From Achatina immaculata (Eukaryota > Mollusca > Gastropoda > Stylommatophora > Achatinidae), in the NCBI GenBank assembly GCA_009760885.1, contig CM019708.1, positions 18,657,189 to 18,721,188 of the forward strand: a stretch of DNA of 64,000 bases, given 5' to 3'. Shown here piece after piece: positions 10,270-21,125 of the stretch (position 1 is the first letter of the stretch; each line of letters starts with the position of its first letter). A program made the position numbers and the translations under genes. The notes beneath the pieces are model-generated. The model was not told the DNA's origin. It searched no databases and saw only the letters and a list, made by a program, of their open reading frames with translations.

Positions 10270-10560
10270 CTTTTGTATGGTCCGATGATCTAGTGGTTCG
10301 TGATTTAGTGGTAGTACATATTGGAGGATGTGGTACGGTTTGGACTTGTTTATTATTCTATTACCTAATTCTCTCTTTAGTCTCTCTCAGTCTTTAATCT
10401 GCCCAGTGGGGGCTTTTGGGTTTTCTTAATTTACCTCAGGTAATTCTCTTGTGATTTTTCTTTCTCTCTCACGTCTCACTAAAGTGATTTGTCTACGATT
10501 TTTTTCCCGAGGTCTAATCCTACAAAACTATGTTCTCTTAATCAGTACGATAAACCCATT
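10270..10560 (+). mobile_element. Composite SINE remnant with SINE-1 body
   Basis: Bases 10436-10555 are the SINE-1 body (CAGGTAATTCTCTTGTGATT, TCTCACTAAAGTGATTTG, AATCCTACAAAACT). Upstream, instead of the SINE-1 head, are a weak tRNA-like stretch (TGATCTAGTGGTTCG) and a GCCCAGTGGGGGCTTTT block resembling SINE-2. It may be a chimera or two adjacent remnants. Confidence 0.5.
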
Positions 10561-12537
10561 ATTTATTCTTTTCTCCTCTTGGTTTTACATTAATGTACTG
10601 TAGTACGACAAAGCCTACATAATTAAGACTCTTCTGAGGCTATCTCCATTTTGGAAACCTCCCATAATTAATATTCTCCTCTCCTTTATTAATCAGTATT
10701 TCTCCTCTCTACTCCATCTCCCTTTCCCATATTTTCAGCCAACCAAGGCAGGTTCGTGTGTTCTAAATTATTAACCACTCTCATTCTCTCCTTAGTAAAC
10801 AAGCAACTCCTCTAGGCAGATTAAACATATAAATCACATCATATGTTAATAAGTGATGAATCTTTAACAGAATGAAATAAGATCAAATGTTAAGATCAGC
10901 GTTACACATTTCTCCTCCCGCTCTCTGGTATATTCTTCTGTTTATCCACTCAGTACTTTAAGTACACTAGTTTCAATAAATATATTCATGTCTTGTAAAA
11001 GCTGCTCTGTGCTCAGTGTACTAATTCCACGCGTTATATATACTAGGTTCACATCAATACACACATTCGCCGACACATAATCACATCCATCTCAATAATT
11101 CTACACGTATCTATTTTGCACTTCCGTACATACTTTCTGAACTTCATTTCTCCTTTTCTGTTTACTTATATTTGCTGTACATATTCTTTCGACTTCACTT
11201 TTTCTTGGATTTATTTATTGCACTCAGTTTTACTAAGTTCACGTCTTCTTTGGTTATGTGTACATAAGGTACTTCAGCCTCACTAGACTAGGCTGGAGAA
11301 TTACATCTACAACAAAAGATAAGATGTAATCAATAATTCTGTAGTACAATTATAAACCACAACACATATAACTATTACAAACATCTACTCAAGTGAGTCA
11401 GTGGGTCAGTGAAATCAGAGCCCTTTCCACACATCATCTTGTTCACAAACAAATTACAAGTTACTTACTTATGATGGTTCTCTACCCTACACGTTAAATA
11501 CTGCCAACGCACAACAACATTCTTTCATCCAAGAGCTTTACCTCTCCCTCTTCCTCGACGCTAGACACACCAATATGCGCTGACTCATGACTGAAGACTT
11601 CTTAGACTGTTAGATCTTATATACTAAGCACCCCTCCCTGGAATTTTCCATTCCTACCACGAAACTAAACCTGTCATTTCGTGGACACTAAAACTTTCCA
11701 ATTCTTAGACAAGGCCGCATCAGTCACTGAGAAGTGACCACGGCCTTGGCCTACCATAACAACTGTCTACGTAACTAAAATATTGTTCCTCTTCTACACA
11801 GGCACGATGCTGACTATATAACCCTGAAGTTTTCTGATAGTACATGAAAGTTATGGGTGCTAATATTCTCAAGATGATTCTACAGCATAAACAAGCTCCT
11901 TGTGTTCTTTTTTTTATCATTCGCTTTTATAGAGGTTAAGTGCACGTTTATTATGAGGGTAGGGTAGGGGGGAGAGAGAGAGAGAGAGAGGAAACTGATT
12001 TCATGTACATCACGTCTCTTGTATTCCTAGTTGCCAAGAAACAAGACATTTATGACAGAGTTGGTGAAGAGGATCTACAAGGTATTTTTTCCACCATAAA
12101 CCTTCATTTCATCAAAGATATGTTCATGAATAATGACATTCATGTTTTTTCTCACTCGCTTTAACTCATATATTCTTCATCAAGGACTGGATATGGAGAC
12201 TGTTAATATATTTCTGGTACAATACGAATACAAGATGAACGACAAATGAAAGACTATTGATCTTTATTTCTGTTTCTTGTTAACCGATTGCTCTGTGTAT
12301 CATTAAAAAATGTTATAAAATTTATGAGGAAGATTTGCACAGTTTGTGGTTTCTGATAAGTGTCCAGTTTCTGTCTTTAGACTAATGACACTTTCGCTAA
12401 TGAGGAAATTAATTCGGCTCATTCTCCATTACTGTTTGTTGTGGTCCCATTATCTTCTTTAAGTTCGCTAGTTGTGGCAGATGAATTAGATGCTGTCTCT
12501 GCTATTTTAATTTCCACAATCTCTTTCTGTATGGATA
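10561..12537. other. No recognisable gene
   Basis: AT-rich sequence with C/T-rich patches and a short (GA)n near 11969-11990. No supported coding region or interspersed repeat was found. Confidence 0.6.
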
Positions 12538-12605
12538 CATATATACATACATACATACATACATACATGCATACATACATACATACATACATACATACAT
12601 ACTTA
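12538..12605. repeat. (CATA)n microsatellite
   Basis: About 16 copies of CATA with one CATG and one CTTA interruption. Confidence 0.95.
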
Positions 12606-12859
12606 CATATATAATTATGCCTCCTTAAGCCTAGACTAATCTCCAGCTTGATCTGCCTCGTGCTCTGATAGAGTCTCTTGTCAAACTCCTTTAATTGTTC
12701 CTAGATCAGTGTCATCATCATCAAAATCAAGAATGCCTGTATGAATACTTCGTCTGCTCTCTTTTATTCTGTTATTATTATTGGAAAGCCTTAACAAATT
12801 AGGAAATACATGGAAATCACCCATTTTCCATACAAACCTCGAGCTCAGAATCCATAAAT

Positions 12860-13270
12860 CCAGTGTTCGCTCCATTCTGTTTTATGCAGCCAAAACATGG
12901 AGAACTAGCAGGAGAATCGAAAGCTGAGAGTCTGAAAGTAGATGATCTATGAAAATTCTGAGAATACACTGGGAAGAACCTGTGATAAGCAAATGAGCAG
13001 GCATTGAGAACATTACTAAAGAGATCAGAAGATGAAGATGGAAATAGCTGGGCCACGTACTATGAATATAAAAAAACAAAATGCCCCTATACTACTTGAG
13101 TTAGACACCTCAAGGGAAAAGCCAGAAGGAAGACTCTTCGGAACACGGAGATTCACAGTGCAGGAAGAACTAAAGGAAGCGGGAAAGACATGGTTTGAGG
13201 TATCCCGACTTGCTCACAACATGAGAACCTTTCTTGATGTCTTATGCTCTATTACAGAGATGATGATTAT
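12860..13270 (+). pseudogene. RTE-D LINE, 3' coding end
   Basis: Shares its 3' half with 43020-43318: the counterparts of GIENITKE, WLGHVL, ALTLDTSSKKR and QEELKEAGKTWFEVSRLA, then the end TGCTCTATT. Both copies stop at about the same point, which marks the family's 3' end. Frames are broken. Confidence 0.75.
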
Positions 13271-13344
13271 CTTTCACCGGACTATGTTAAACTGGATGAC
13301 AGGATACGTACTTTTTTTAAATAGTTGGTTTTATTTGCTACAGC

Positions 13345-14335
13345 CAATATAGAGGCATCTCATTGCTAAGTCATACTGGAAAAATGTTCTCCGAGATCCT
13401 AGAGAACAGACTGCGACCATTGATTGAGCCACAGTTAAATTAAACTCAGATGGGATTTAGAAAAAATAGAAGCTGTACAGATGAAACCCACAATATCTTC
13501 CAGAAGACAAACCCAATAGGAAGACCATAAACGAACACCTTTTTGCTGACGATCAAGCACTTACAGCCACATCAGAAAAAGACCTACAGCAGAACATAGA
13601 TAATTTAGCAAGAGCATGTAAAAGTCACAACATGAAGATCATTGCTGAAAAAAACAGAAGCCATGACCATAGCAAGAGAAGAAATTCAAACAAAGATCTT
13701 CTTAGACAAACATTCCTTGAAACATTTCAAATACCTGGCTAGCATAATATCATCCTCAGGGACATTTGACACTAAGATTGAGAAGAGATGCAATAAAGCA
13801 CATCAGGTCATTGGAAAAATTATTCTTTTACTGAAAAACAAATACATCACAACTGAAAATAAAAAGGCACTGTACAACACAATTTTCCTGCAAACTCTAT
13901 GCTACCAATGTCAAACATTGACACTAACCGCCAAAAACTGAAGAAAAATCATTCCCACAGAAATGAAGTGTTTAAAGAGAATACTTAATGTGACAAGAAG
14001 AGACCAAATAAGAAATGACACCATCAGGACAAAGATTGGAGTGACACCAATTTTATATTATGTCCAGAAACAGCGAATCAAATGCTTTGGCCATGTTACA
14101 CGGTTACCACCAGACAGTATATCACAGACAACATTCACACTAAAATTTGTAGGTAACAGAGGAAGAGGCCGCCCATGCAGGAAATGGAGAGAAGAAATTA
14201 CAGAAGCATTAAATACCCCATTATATGAAGCAAATCGTCGAGTCCTATCAAGACGTCGAGTCCTATCAAGACGTCGAGTCCTATCAAGACGTCTGTTTGT
14301 CCCCTTCAACACGGAAGGGTACGTGAAGAAGTAGA
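13345..14335 (+). pseudogene. RTE-C LINE, reverse transcriptase (deleted inside) and 3' end
   Basis: Pieces in order are QYRGISLLSHTGKMFSEIL and MGFRKNRSCTDETHNIF (reverse-transcriptase entry), a deletion, FADDQALTATSEKDLQQNI (the FADD catalytic box), then CLKRILNVTRRDQIRND, KCFGHVTRLPPDSISQ and GRGRPCRKWREEITEALN. The last part matches 44180-44760. Internal stops and the deletion across the middle of the polymerase show a dead copy. Confidence 0.85.
14236..14291. repeat. 18-bp in-frame triplication inside RTE-C
   Basis: Three perfect copies of CGTCGAGTCCTATCAAGA; the related copy at 44700 has a single unit. The duplication keeps the frame and gives three RVLSRR blocks near the C terminus. 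Confidence 0.9.
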
Positions 14336-14339
14336 CAAG

Positions 14340-15340
14340 AAATATAAAGGACAAAGTTTCATCATTAGAAGTAGTCATCCTACCCCGATAATACACTCAC
14401 TCTGTCACAAATCCAGCGATAACACACACACACGACTTTGGGGGATCGTCCATACAAGATTTTTGGGTTCACCAGGTTTGTAACATATTGCACTGCATTA
14501 CACATTGTTGTCTAAATGTAACGAGGATTCGTACTGATACGCATGAAGGAACTGAAACCAGGAAACGTCAGTCAAACTGCAAAGAAAAGAAGTATAGGAA
14601 ACAAGAAAGTAAGAGAATTGAAAACACAATGATTGGAGCGTTGGTATTTCATAGTGTTGAAATCAAAACAACAAACTTCTGGTCTCGAAGGTAGAATATG
14701 TGCATGGTTCACAGAAGTATAGAAAGAGTGAGGAAAGTGGGGAGAAAAGAATAGCAGAGTGTAATGTAAGAACATGTAACATGCAACAATCCAATATTTC
14801 GGCGAAAGGACAGTATAAACAGATAATACAACAAATGAAATCACGAATAATAGAAGAAAAATTAAACACTTAACTTTGTGGTCTCTTCCTTGTAAGAAAG
14901 ACGCATAGAATGCGCTGAGATAGGCGTAGGTAAGTACACAGTGAAAGAAGGCGACTAATTGAGAAATGAGGTAAAGAGACGTTGACAAAAGGTACCATAT
15001 GGTAAACGACATAGTTTTATGTCCCAGATGACCCCAGCTTGCTCCCATCGGATACCTATGATCTAAACAAAGCCACCTAAATGGTGCATAAAGTGAGAGT
15101 GATGGATGAAGAAAGGCTCAAAAAGAATTGAGATCATTGAAATGATAAGACTGCTCGCTTAGGATACCTAAGACATGGAAACTATTAAAGTCTTCTACTG
15201 GCTACAGAAGGAGGAGGAAAGGGCTGGAAATGAACCTTAAATTATCTGGAGCAAGAGTGAGAAAGTTGGATACGAAAAGCAGAAATAGAAAGAGGCAGCA
15301 ACTAGATGAAAATGTAAAATAGTTTAAAGAACGCTGAATT
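14340..15340. other. No recognisable feature
   Basis: AT-rich. A 158-codon open stretch on the minus strand (15048-14572) is hydrophobic and low in complexity and shows no family signature, so I treat it as chance. Confidence 0.55.
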
Positions 15341-15358
15341 TATTGTTCATTCCAGCCT

Positions 15359-15658
15359 TCATACGGTCTGGAAAATAAGCCATTGTTCCACGTCTTTCCG
15401 AGATCGTTCATCGGAAGAACAAGACCGGATTGCAGCTACAGAAAAATCCCTTTTTCCTTGATGGTCCCTTGGTAGAAGTGCTTGGCGGCCGGTGTCAGTG
15501 CCATCTTGTATATGTCGATCAAATGTAGGCGAAACCGATCTCCTGAACATAAGCCATTCTCCCCCTATATATTTCATATCACATCGCTTGCACATAATGG
15601 CATAAATGATGTTGCTAGTAGTGCAGGTAAAGCTATCCTGAAGTATTAACGTGGACAT
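15359..15658 (-). pseudogene. GIY-YIG endonuclease fragment, probably Penelope-like
   Basis: A 99-codon reading fits the GIY-YIG nuclease pattern: NIIYAIMCKRCDMKYIGG (residues 16-33, GIY and YIG strands around a CxxC pair), then an R...H segment (residues 38-49) and RKDVEQWLI (the acidic helix, residues 87-95). The CxxC between the two motifs is typical of the C-terminal endonuclease of Penelope-like retroelements, which cuts the target DNA. No Penelope reverse transcriptase is visible upstream on this strand, so it is a 3' fragment. The first motif reads IIY rather than GIY or VVY. Confidence 0.6.
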
Positions 15659-15904
15659 AGGGAAGGAAGCCTAGCTGACCTCTACAACAAGTACTGCACC
15701 TACGACGATCGCATCGTTTGGTACCAGAGAAAGTAAGCAATCTCTCCAATCAGGCGATGAATGAGGTAATTATCAAATATGATACGGCGAAGCTGGAGAG
15801 AAAGTTGAGAATTCTGCTTATCAAGATCCAAGAGGAGTTTAGTGTGTCCTTCAGCAACACAGAAGGTGAGCTGAAAAGTACATTTAGTTTCAATGTCCTG
15901 AGAG

Positions 15905-16380
15905 CAGTGACCAATACTGGGATAGAGAGTGACCAACACTGGGATAGAGAGTTGCCAACACTGGGATAGAGAGTTGTCAACACTGCGATAAAGTTTTACC
16001 AACACTGGGATATAGAGTTGCCAACACTGGGATAGAGAGCTGCCAACACTGGGATAGAGAGTTGCCAACACTGGGATAGAGAGTTGCCAACACTGGGATA
16101 GAGAGTTGCCAACACTGGGATAGAGAGTTACCAACACTAGGATAGAGAGTTGCCAATACTGTGATAAAGAGTTACCAACACTGGGATAGAGAGTAGTCAA
16201 CACTGGAATAGAGAGTGCCCAACACTAGATAGAGAGTTGCCAACACTGCGATAAAGAGTTACCAACACTGGCATAGAGAGTTGCCAACACTAGGATAGAG
16301 AGTGACCAACACTGGAATAGAGAGTGACCAACACTGGGATGGAGAGTTCCCAACACACTGGGATAGAGAGATGCCAACAG
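15905..16380. repeat. 22-bp minisatellite (CCAACACTGGGATAGAGAGTTG)
   Basis: About 21 tandem units, mostly 22 bp, with variants ending in TGA, TAC or GTT. Open frames through it are a result of the repeat. It lies 120 bp upstream of the first MAM exon, in the presumed intron. Confidence 0.95.
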
Positions 16381-16500
16381 ACTTCTAGGTTGCTTAGTTC
16401 TGAGGAAAGATATGAAATAAAAATAATTAAAGATTAGTATTTTGTTTTCTTCTCCGGCCTCCACAGAAGGTAATGTTATTATTATTTTAACTACGATCAG

Positions 16501-16641
16501 ATTATTACGTGTCTGCCTGCAACTTCGAGAACGGTCTCTGTGGTTTTGCCTTGCCAGTCCCCTCCTCTAATTCTGGCTGGCAACACGTGCAGAGTCGACA
16601 GGTACAAGATGTCCCAGATCACACTTTAGGAAACAACTCAG
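16501..16641 (+). CDS. Secreted MAM-domain protein, MAM exon 1 (gene A)
   Basis: MAM domains are extracellular adhesion or recognition modules of about 160 residues. This exon encodes the first third: YYVSACNFENGLCGF (the conserved C-FE-GLCGF start with two of the four cysteines), then SGWQHVQSRQ (the conserved tryptophan) and PDHTLGNNS (the DHT box). It is bounded by ACGATCAG (acceptor) and AACTCAG/GTGAGT (strong donor). It is 141 bp and begins and ends in phase 1, so it splices in frame to the exon at 18082. The upstream neighbour must end in phase 1, as the signal-peptide exon at 63467-63509 does. No first exon for this gene was recognised in the window; it may lie further upstream. Confidence 0.85.
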
Positions 16642-16689
16642 GTGAGTGGAAGACTGTACAGATTTCTTCTTTGTTAAACATACAGATGT

Positions 16690-17301
16690 TGAATGCGCTA
16701 TTACTATGATGATAAATGTTAAATGTGACAATAATGTTACATAATATGTTGAATGTCCTATGGTTGCTACAGAATATGTTGAATGTGCTGATTTTACTAC
16801 AGAGTATGTTGAATATTATGGAAATCTAAAAAAATAAGCATAAATACGAAAATCAGGATATTTAAGAGTAATGTTCTATGTGTACTACTCTATGGATGTA
16901 AATGCTGGAAATTCACCCAAACCGTAGAAAACAAGATGAATTCTTTCCAGACTAAATGTTTACAAAGAATTAGAAGAATATTTTGGCCAAACACCATAGG
17001 AAATAACATCTTCTTGGCAGAAATGCAGATGAAGCCACTAACAGCAATTATTGAGGAAAGACGCTGGCGATGGTTGGGACATGTGCTCCGAATGACTGAC
17101 AACTCACTACCAAAAATAGCACTAAGATGGACACCACAGAGGAACAGAAGTAAGGGTAGACCAAAAGAGACATGGAGAAGAACAACAGAGAGGACGTTGA
17201 GCAATAGAGGGCTCACCTGGGCAAGAGCAGAAAAAAGGCAAAGGACAGGCATTTGTGAAAAACCCTTGCTGAAGCCCCATGTGCCCTGGGCACTTAAGTT
17301 C

Positions 17302-17343
<42 letters not shown>

Positions 17344-17450
17344 AATATTATATTTCTGTGCTACAGAATATATTGAATGTGCTATTTTTGCTACATAAGG
17401 TGTAGAATGTGCTACTTTTGCTATATGCTATGTTGAATGTGGTATTCTTC
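16690..17450. repeat. About 30-bp tandem repeat (AATATGTTGAATGTGCT), split by a LINE
   Basis: Degenerate units containing ATGTTGAATGTGCTATTTTTGCTACA lie at 16680-16819 and again at 17337-17446. The RTE-B insertion at 16820-17336 divides them. Confidence 0.8.
16820..17336 (+). mobile_element. RTE-B LINE, 5'-truncated insertion with (AT)n tail
   Basis: The coding end is well kept: an LLYGCKCWKF block, NSFQTKCLQRIRRIFWPNT, AEMQMKPLTAIIEERRWRW and KGRPKETWRRTTERTL, up to the final LKPHVPWALK. An (AT)n tail follows. TATGTTGAATATTAT stands on both sides (16805-16819 and 17338-17352), a 15-bp target duplication. It lies in the intron between MAM exons 1 and 2, in the gene's own orientation. Confidence 0.88.
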
Positions 17451-17660
17451 TTCTTCTGCGTTCGAGGTTGTTGGTCAATTCAGATCCTGATCCCTATCGA
17501 CATGACATTCCACTCCAGATCCTGATAGGAGCCCCAAAGCTTTTGCTCCAAACTTTTGTCCTCGGCCATGTCTAACGCCTCAGGTCTGCATAGTTTGGGC
17601 ACTTTTGTAGGATATGTTCTGGAGTCTGGACATAATAATGTGGTGTTAACGTGACGGGGG
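17447..17660 (-). mobile_element. I-type LINE, short 3' end with (GAA)n tail
   Basis: On the minus strand the reading contains TPEHILQKCPNYADLR and ends in a (GAA)n tail, matching the layout of the larger I-type LINE at 55076-58499 (VEHILQNCINYETLR, (GAA)n). The flanks ATGTTGAATGTGGTATT (17430-17446) and ATGTTGCATGTGGTATT (17661-17677) are a 17-bp target duplication with one mismatch. The insert is only 214 bp. Confidence 0.8.
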
Positions 17661-18081
17661 ATGTTGCATGTGGTATTACCAGTGTAGCATGCAGTGAAGT
17701 GGATATTCCCTGCAAAGATGTGTTTGGGATATGGAAAAAGGTGACCGGAAGGAAGCTGAATTATCAGAGATCGTTATCTGAACAGGAATAGACAGTGTAG
17801 CAGCTGTGTATGCTGTTGTAATTCTTGACTGACCATAATCCTATTTTTATTGACCTGAGAGATTGTGATAAATTCTAAGAAATAGTTAACGCAATTAGTT
17901 TGTTTCTGAAAAAAAAAAGATATAAAAAGGTGCAGATCTTATTATTAACATTTATAAATCAAACTCTACTTTGTGCTGACCTCGTATATCACGAATAAGT
18001 TTTACCAATAAACATGGCTGTATCTTTAATTTTTCTGTTTCTTTCAGTTATAATTAAGCTAAAAGAAATCATTGTTTTCAG

Positions 18082-18273
18082 GACACTACTTGCGTGTAGA
18101 GCTAGATCCAAGAAACCCAGAGGTAGCAATGGCGAGGTCTAAAGAGCTCCCACCAATGAGAAGCAGTTTTTGTGTCAGCATCTGGTACTACCTTCAAGGT
18201 GATGGCGCGCAACTGTCAGTTTACATAATGAGTAATTCCACTGCGTCACCGAGCAATGTCTTCACGAGCCAAG
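18082..18273 (+). CDS. Secreted MAM-domain protein, MAM exon 2 (gene A)
   Basis: The middle of the MAM domain: GHYLRVELDPRNPEVA, then MRSSFCVSIWYYLQGDGAQL, with the third conserved cysteine and the WYY-GDG strand pair typical of the family, then a short loop before the donor. Borders are TTGTTTTCAG (acceptor) and CCAAG/GTTTGT (donor). It is 192 bp and phase 1 at both ends. The junction codon with exon 1 is GGA (Gly), giving NSGHYL, which is how MAM domains read at this point. No stop or frameshift. Confidence 0.88.
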
Positions 18274-18789
18274 GTTTGTGATGAATCTAAAATCTGATAT
18301 GATGACCTTCTGTTTAATACACTGGGTAAAATACTTTTAAAAATCTGACGATTTACTGAAGATGCAAAGCTGCTAATGTAAGTTATACTGGTTGTGACCA
18401 CGTTGAAAAAGGATGAGAAAAAAACAAGAAAAACGTGTTTTCTTTTAACATCACGATAAATTCTTTAAAAGATTATAATAATAATAATAATAATAATAAT
18501 TTGTATTGGTACATACACGATAAAGCAGAGAGACACTTTAAATAAAATTTAGATTTTGTAAATTGGCTTGCAGTATCTAATTTTACATTCACATTTTTAT
18601 CCTAATACAAGACAACTTATATGTTTAATCAGCTTTTTATTTTATTGGCCATTTTTCTTCCTGCACCATCTGGTCAAACATTAGGTTCTCACTGAATACC
18701 ATTCTCACTCGTTTAAATGAAATATACCGAAAATAAATATGTAATTTGATATGGAGTATGTGTAATTGGTTTATATATGTCTGTTCTAG

Positions 18790-18949
18790 TCACACAAGGA
18801 TGGAACTATAAAGCGATACCAGTACAGGCGACATCCGGACCTTTTAGTGTGGAGATGCAGTTCCAAGCTACTAAATATTACAGCATAGGTGATGTTTCTG
18901 CCTTAATTGATGACTTTGTCGTATCTGACGTTAACTGCAGTGGCCCTTA
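18790..18949 (+). CDS. Secreted MAM-domain protein, MAM exon 3 (gene A)
   Basis: The last part of the MAM domain: VTQGWNYKAIPVQATSGPF, FSVEMQFQAT, then ALIDDFVVSDVNC with the family's final IDD strand and fourth cysteine. The acceptor is CTGTTCTAG and the junction codon is GTC. At the 3' side two readings overlap: an in-frame TAG at 18948-18950, three codons after the last cysteine, or a donor TTA/GTGAGT at 18950 that would leave phase 2. If the TAG is used, the protein ends right after one MAM domain. If the donor is used, a further exon starting in phase 2 is needed; none was found nearby. Confidence 0.82.
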
Positions 18950-18960
18950 GTGAGTAAAAG

Positions 18961-19008
<48 letters not shown>

Positions 19009-19018
19009 TACATATATA
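18961..19018. repeat. (AT)n / (ACATAT)n microsatellite
   Basis: An AT dinucleotide run directly after MAM exon 3, continuous with the tail of the minus-strand RTE-B2 fragment. Smaller (ATA)n runs occur at 18477-18500. Confidence 0.9.
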
Positions 19019-19350
19019 TCTTATATCCTTCCCGTGCCGTTAAACGTCACATAGGGCTTGTATAGTAGTTCTCCAATTCTTCCTGTCTTCGGCGAGTCTT
19101 TCAAACTCATCAAGTGATGTTATGCCTATTAATTTGGACTCTCTTAACAATGTCCTCCTTTTAGTTTCACTCGCTCTGCCTTTTTTTCTTTGGCCTGTTG
19201 TGTTCCATTTTCTAACTTGTTTTGGGATTCTCTGACTGTTTCTTCTCATCTCGTGACCAACATAAGTCCATCTCCTTTTCCTGATCACCCATGAGACTGG
19301 TTGTATTTTCCTTAGGCATTTGTTTTCAAAAGAGTCTAGTTTCTTGTATA
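19019..19350 (-). mobile_element. RTE-B2 LINE, 3' end with (AT)n tail
   Basis: The minus strand gives KKLDSFENKCLR, then an open stretch with IRKRRWTYVGHEMRRN, RKKGRASETKRRTLL and LIGITSLDEFERLAEDRK, ending ACGGCACGGGAAGGATATAAG plus (AT)n. It is the least damaged B2 copy here. (AT)n also stands on its 5' side (19347-19368). Confidence 0.85.
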
Positions 19351-19369
19351 TATATATATATATATGCTA

Positions 19370-20580
19370 CAATAAACTGTTGGATCCAGGATCCTGCGTG
19401 TGTGTGTGCTTTATTACGTTAAGTAGTTCTGTGATTCATTTTTTAAACGTTCATTTTTAATGTAGGCACGAAATACTTTCACTGTTGATACTAGGCAAGT
19501 GTAAATCGGAAGGCCTCTGATACGTCCGCCAGTGATGTCAGTGTTGTTGTTGTTGTTTTTTTTTTTTTTTGCTTAATTTTAATTACCATCATATGAATAT
19601 CAGAACAGATGTATCCATAAATATGTGTGTCTTCTATAAACATTAACATAGCTGAAGTGTCGTTATTAAATTACACTTGGATACTTCTGTTATTTTAATA
19701 TTTATCTTTGATGGAGTTTGGTGTCGATATGTTTACGTAGTAAAATACTATTAAATCAGTCACACACAACAAACAAGTACACAGGAATGGAAACAAACCA
19801 CGAAAAATACAGATCATATTGTTTGGCTTAAATCTATATGATGCAGTCAAACAACATGACTTACTTTCATTTAATCTCCATGTATAACAGAATATACTAA
19901 AGTCAGAATAGCCTTCATTAACCTGAAAAGATATATGAGAGCACAAATACAGTTGTATCACTGTGGTGCTATCCACACATCTCCAAGTAGGAAAAAGGTG
20001 GAAAACAACCGAAAAGGAAATAGCCAAGTTATCCTCATTCTACACAACCTGCACATAATGATGGCAGAAAAGAAGCTGATAAAGGATCAGTCATGTTCTC
20101 GGAAGATACTCCAACGTTCCTCGGAGATAAAGAGGAGAGGAGTACCAAAATGAACAGCTATAATCTAACATTACTAGCATGCAACACAACTGGGGGATCA
20201 TACAAAAGCCAACTGCAGGCCATGAGAAGTCTAGAGAATTTGTTTCTACCCTAAAAGACGCCACAAGTGGGCTGGGCAATTAGTCACTCTTTGATTAAAG
20301 ATACCGATGGATGTACAATAACACAGTTCAATGGATACAACTTTTGCTGAGTTGCTGGTGATTTAAACTGCTACTGCCCATCTCTTGTGAGCTGCTGTAG
20401 GAAATAACAAAACTAAAAGTAGACATGACGGAACAGAAAAAAAAAGTTGGCTGTGAATTCACCAGCAAGTTTGTTTCGAGGTAAGGGTATACTAAAAATC
20501 TTGATTTCAGTTCTGTTTAATCTTTAGTGTAACTGGCAGTCTTGCATGGACAAACGCTCTTCAAGGAAGAGGATTTAATC
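19370..20580. other. No recognisable feature
   Basis: AT-rich. Short open stretches at 19695-20280 on both strands have no family signature. A T run occurs at 19555-19570. Confidence 0.55.
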
Positions 20581-20588
20581 TTACACAG

Positions 20589-20665
20589 TGTATTTTTCCT
20601 TGCTCTTTTGTGTATTTTTTCTTGCTCTTTTGTGTATTTTTCCTTGCTCTTTTGTGTATTTTCTT
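20589..20665. repeat. About 23-bp tandem triplication (CCTTGCTCTTTTGTGTATTTT)
   Basis: Three to four copies of a unit built around TTGCTCTTTTGTGTATTTT. Confidence 0.85.
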
Positions 20666-20761
20666 TCCTGTGGATTTCAGTTTTTAAAATAAACATGCAG
20701 CAGAAACATGTCGAATTTTATTTAATTATTTCAATCTAATCAGAACTGCTTTCATGTGCTC

Positions 20762-21125
20762 TGTCCAACAAAATGTCTATATAATCTGTCCAACAAAATG
20801 TCTATATAATCTGTCCAACAAAATGTCTATGTGACCTGTCCAACAAAATGTCTATATAATCTGTCCAACAACAAAAATGTCTACATAGTCTGTCCAACAA
20901 CAAAAATGTCTACATAATATGTCCAACAACAAAAATGTCTATATAATCTGTCCAACAACAAAAATGTCTACATAATCTGTCCAACAACAAAAGTGTCTAT
21001 ATAATTTGTTCAACAACAAAAACGTCTACATAATCTGTCCAACAACAAAAATGTCTATATAATCTGTTCAACAACAAAAATGTCTACATAATCTGTCCAA
21101 CAACAAAAATGTCTATATAATCTGG
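20762..21125. repeat. 25/29-bp minisatellite (CTGTCCAACAACAAAAATGT...)
   Basis: About 13 copies. The first four have 25-bp units (CTGTCCAACAAAATGTCTAT + ATAAT) and the later ones 29-bp units with an extra CAAC, so a variant unit arose and spread. Confidence 0.95.

Noticed and set aside
10215..10397. 60-codon plus-strand frame as a small gene
   Set aside because: It overlaps a SINE-like remnant and shows no conserved motif.
14572..15048. 158-codon hydrophobic minus-strand frame as a membrane protein
   Set aside because: Irregular hydrophobic stretches from AT-rich, T-rich codons; no family pattern, no splice context.
15905..16380. 22-bp repeats resembling a CRISPR array
   Set aside because: Units follow one another directly with no unique spacers, and the genome is animal. 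It is a minisatellite.
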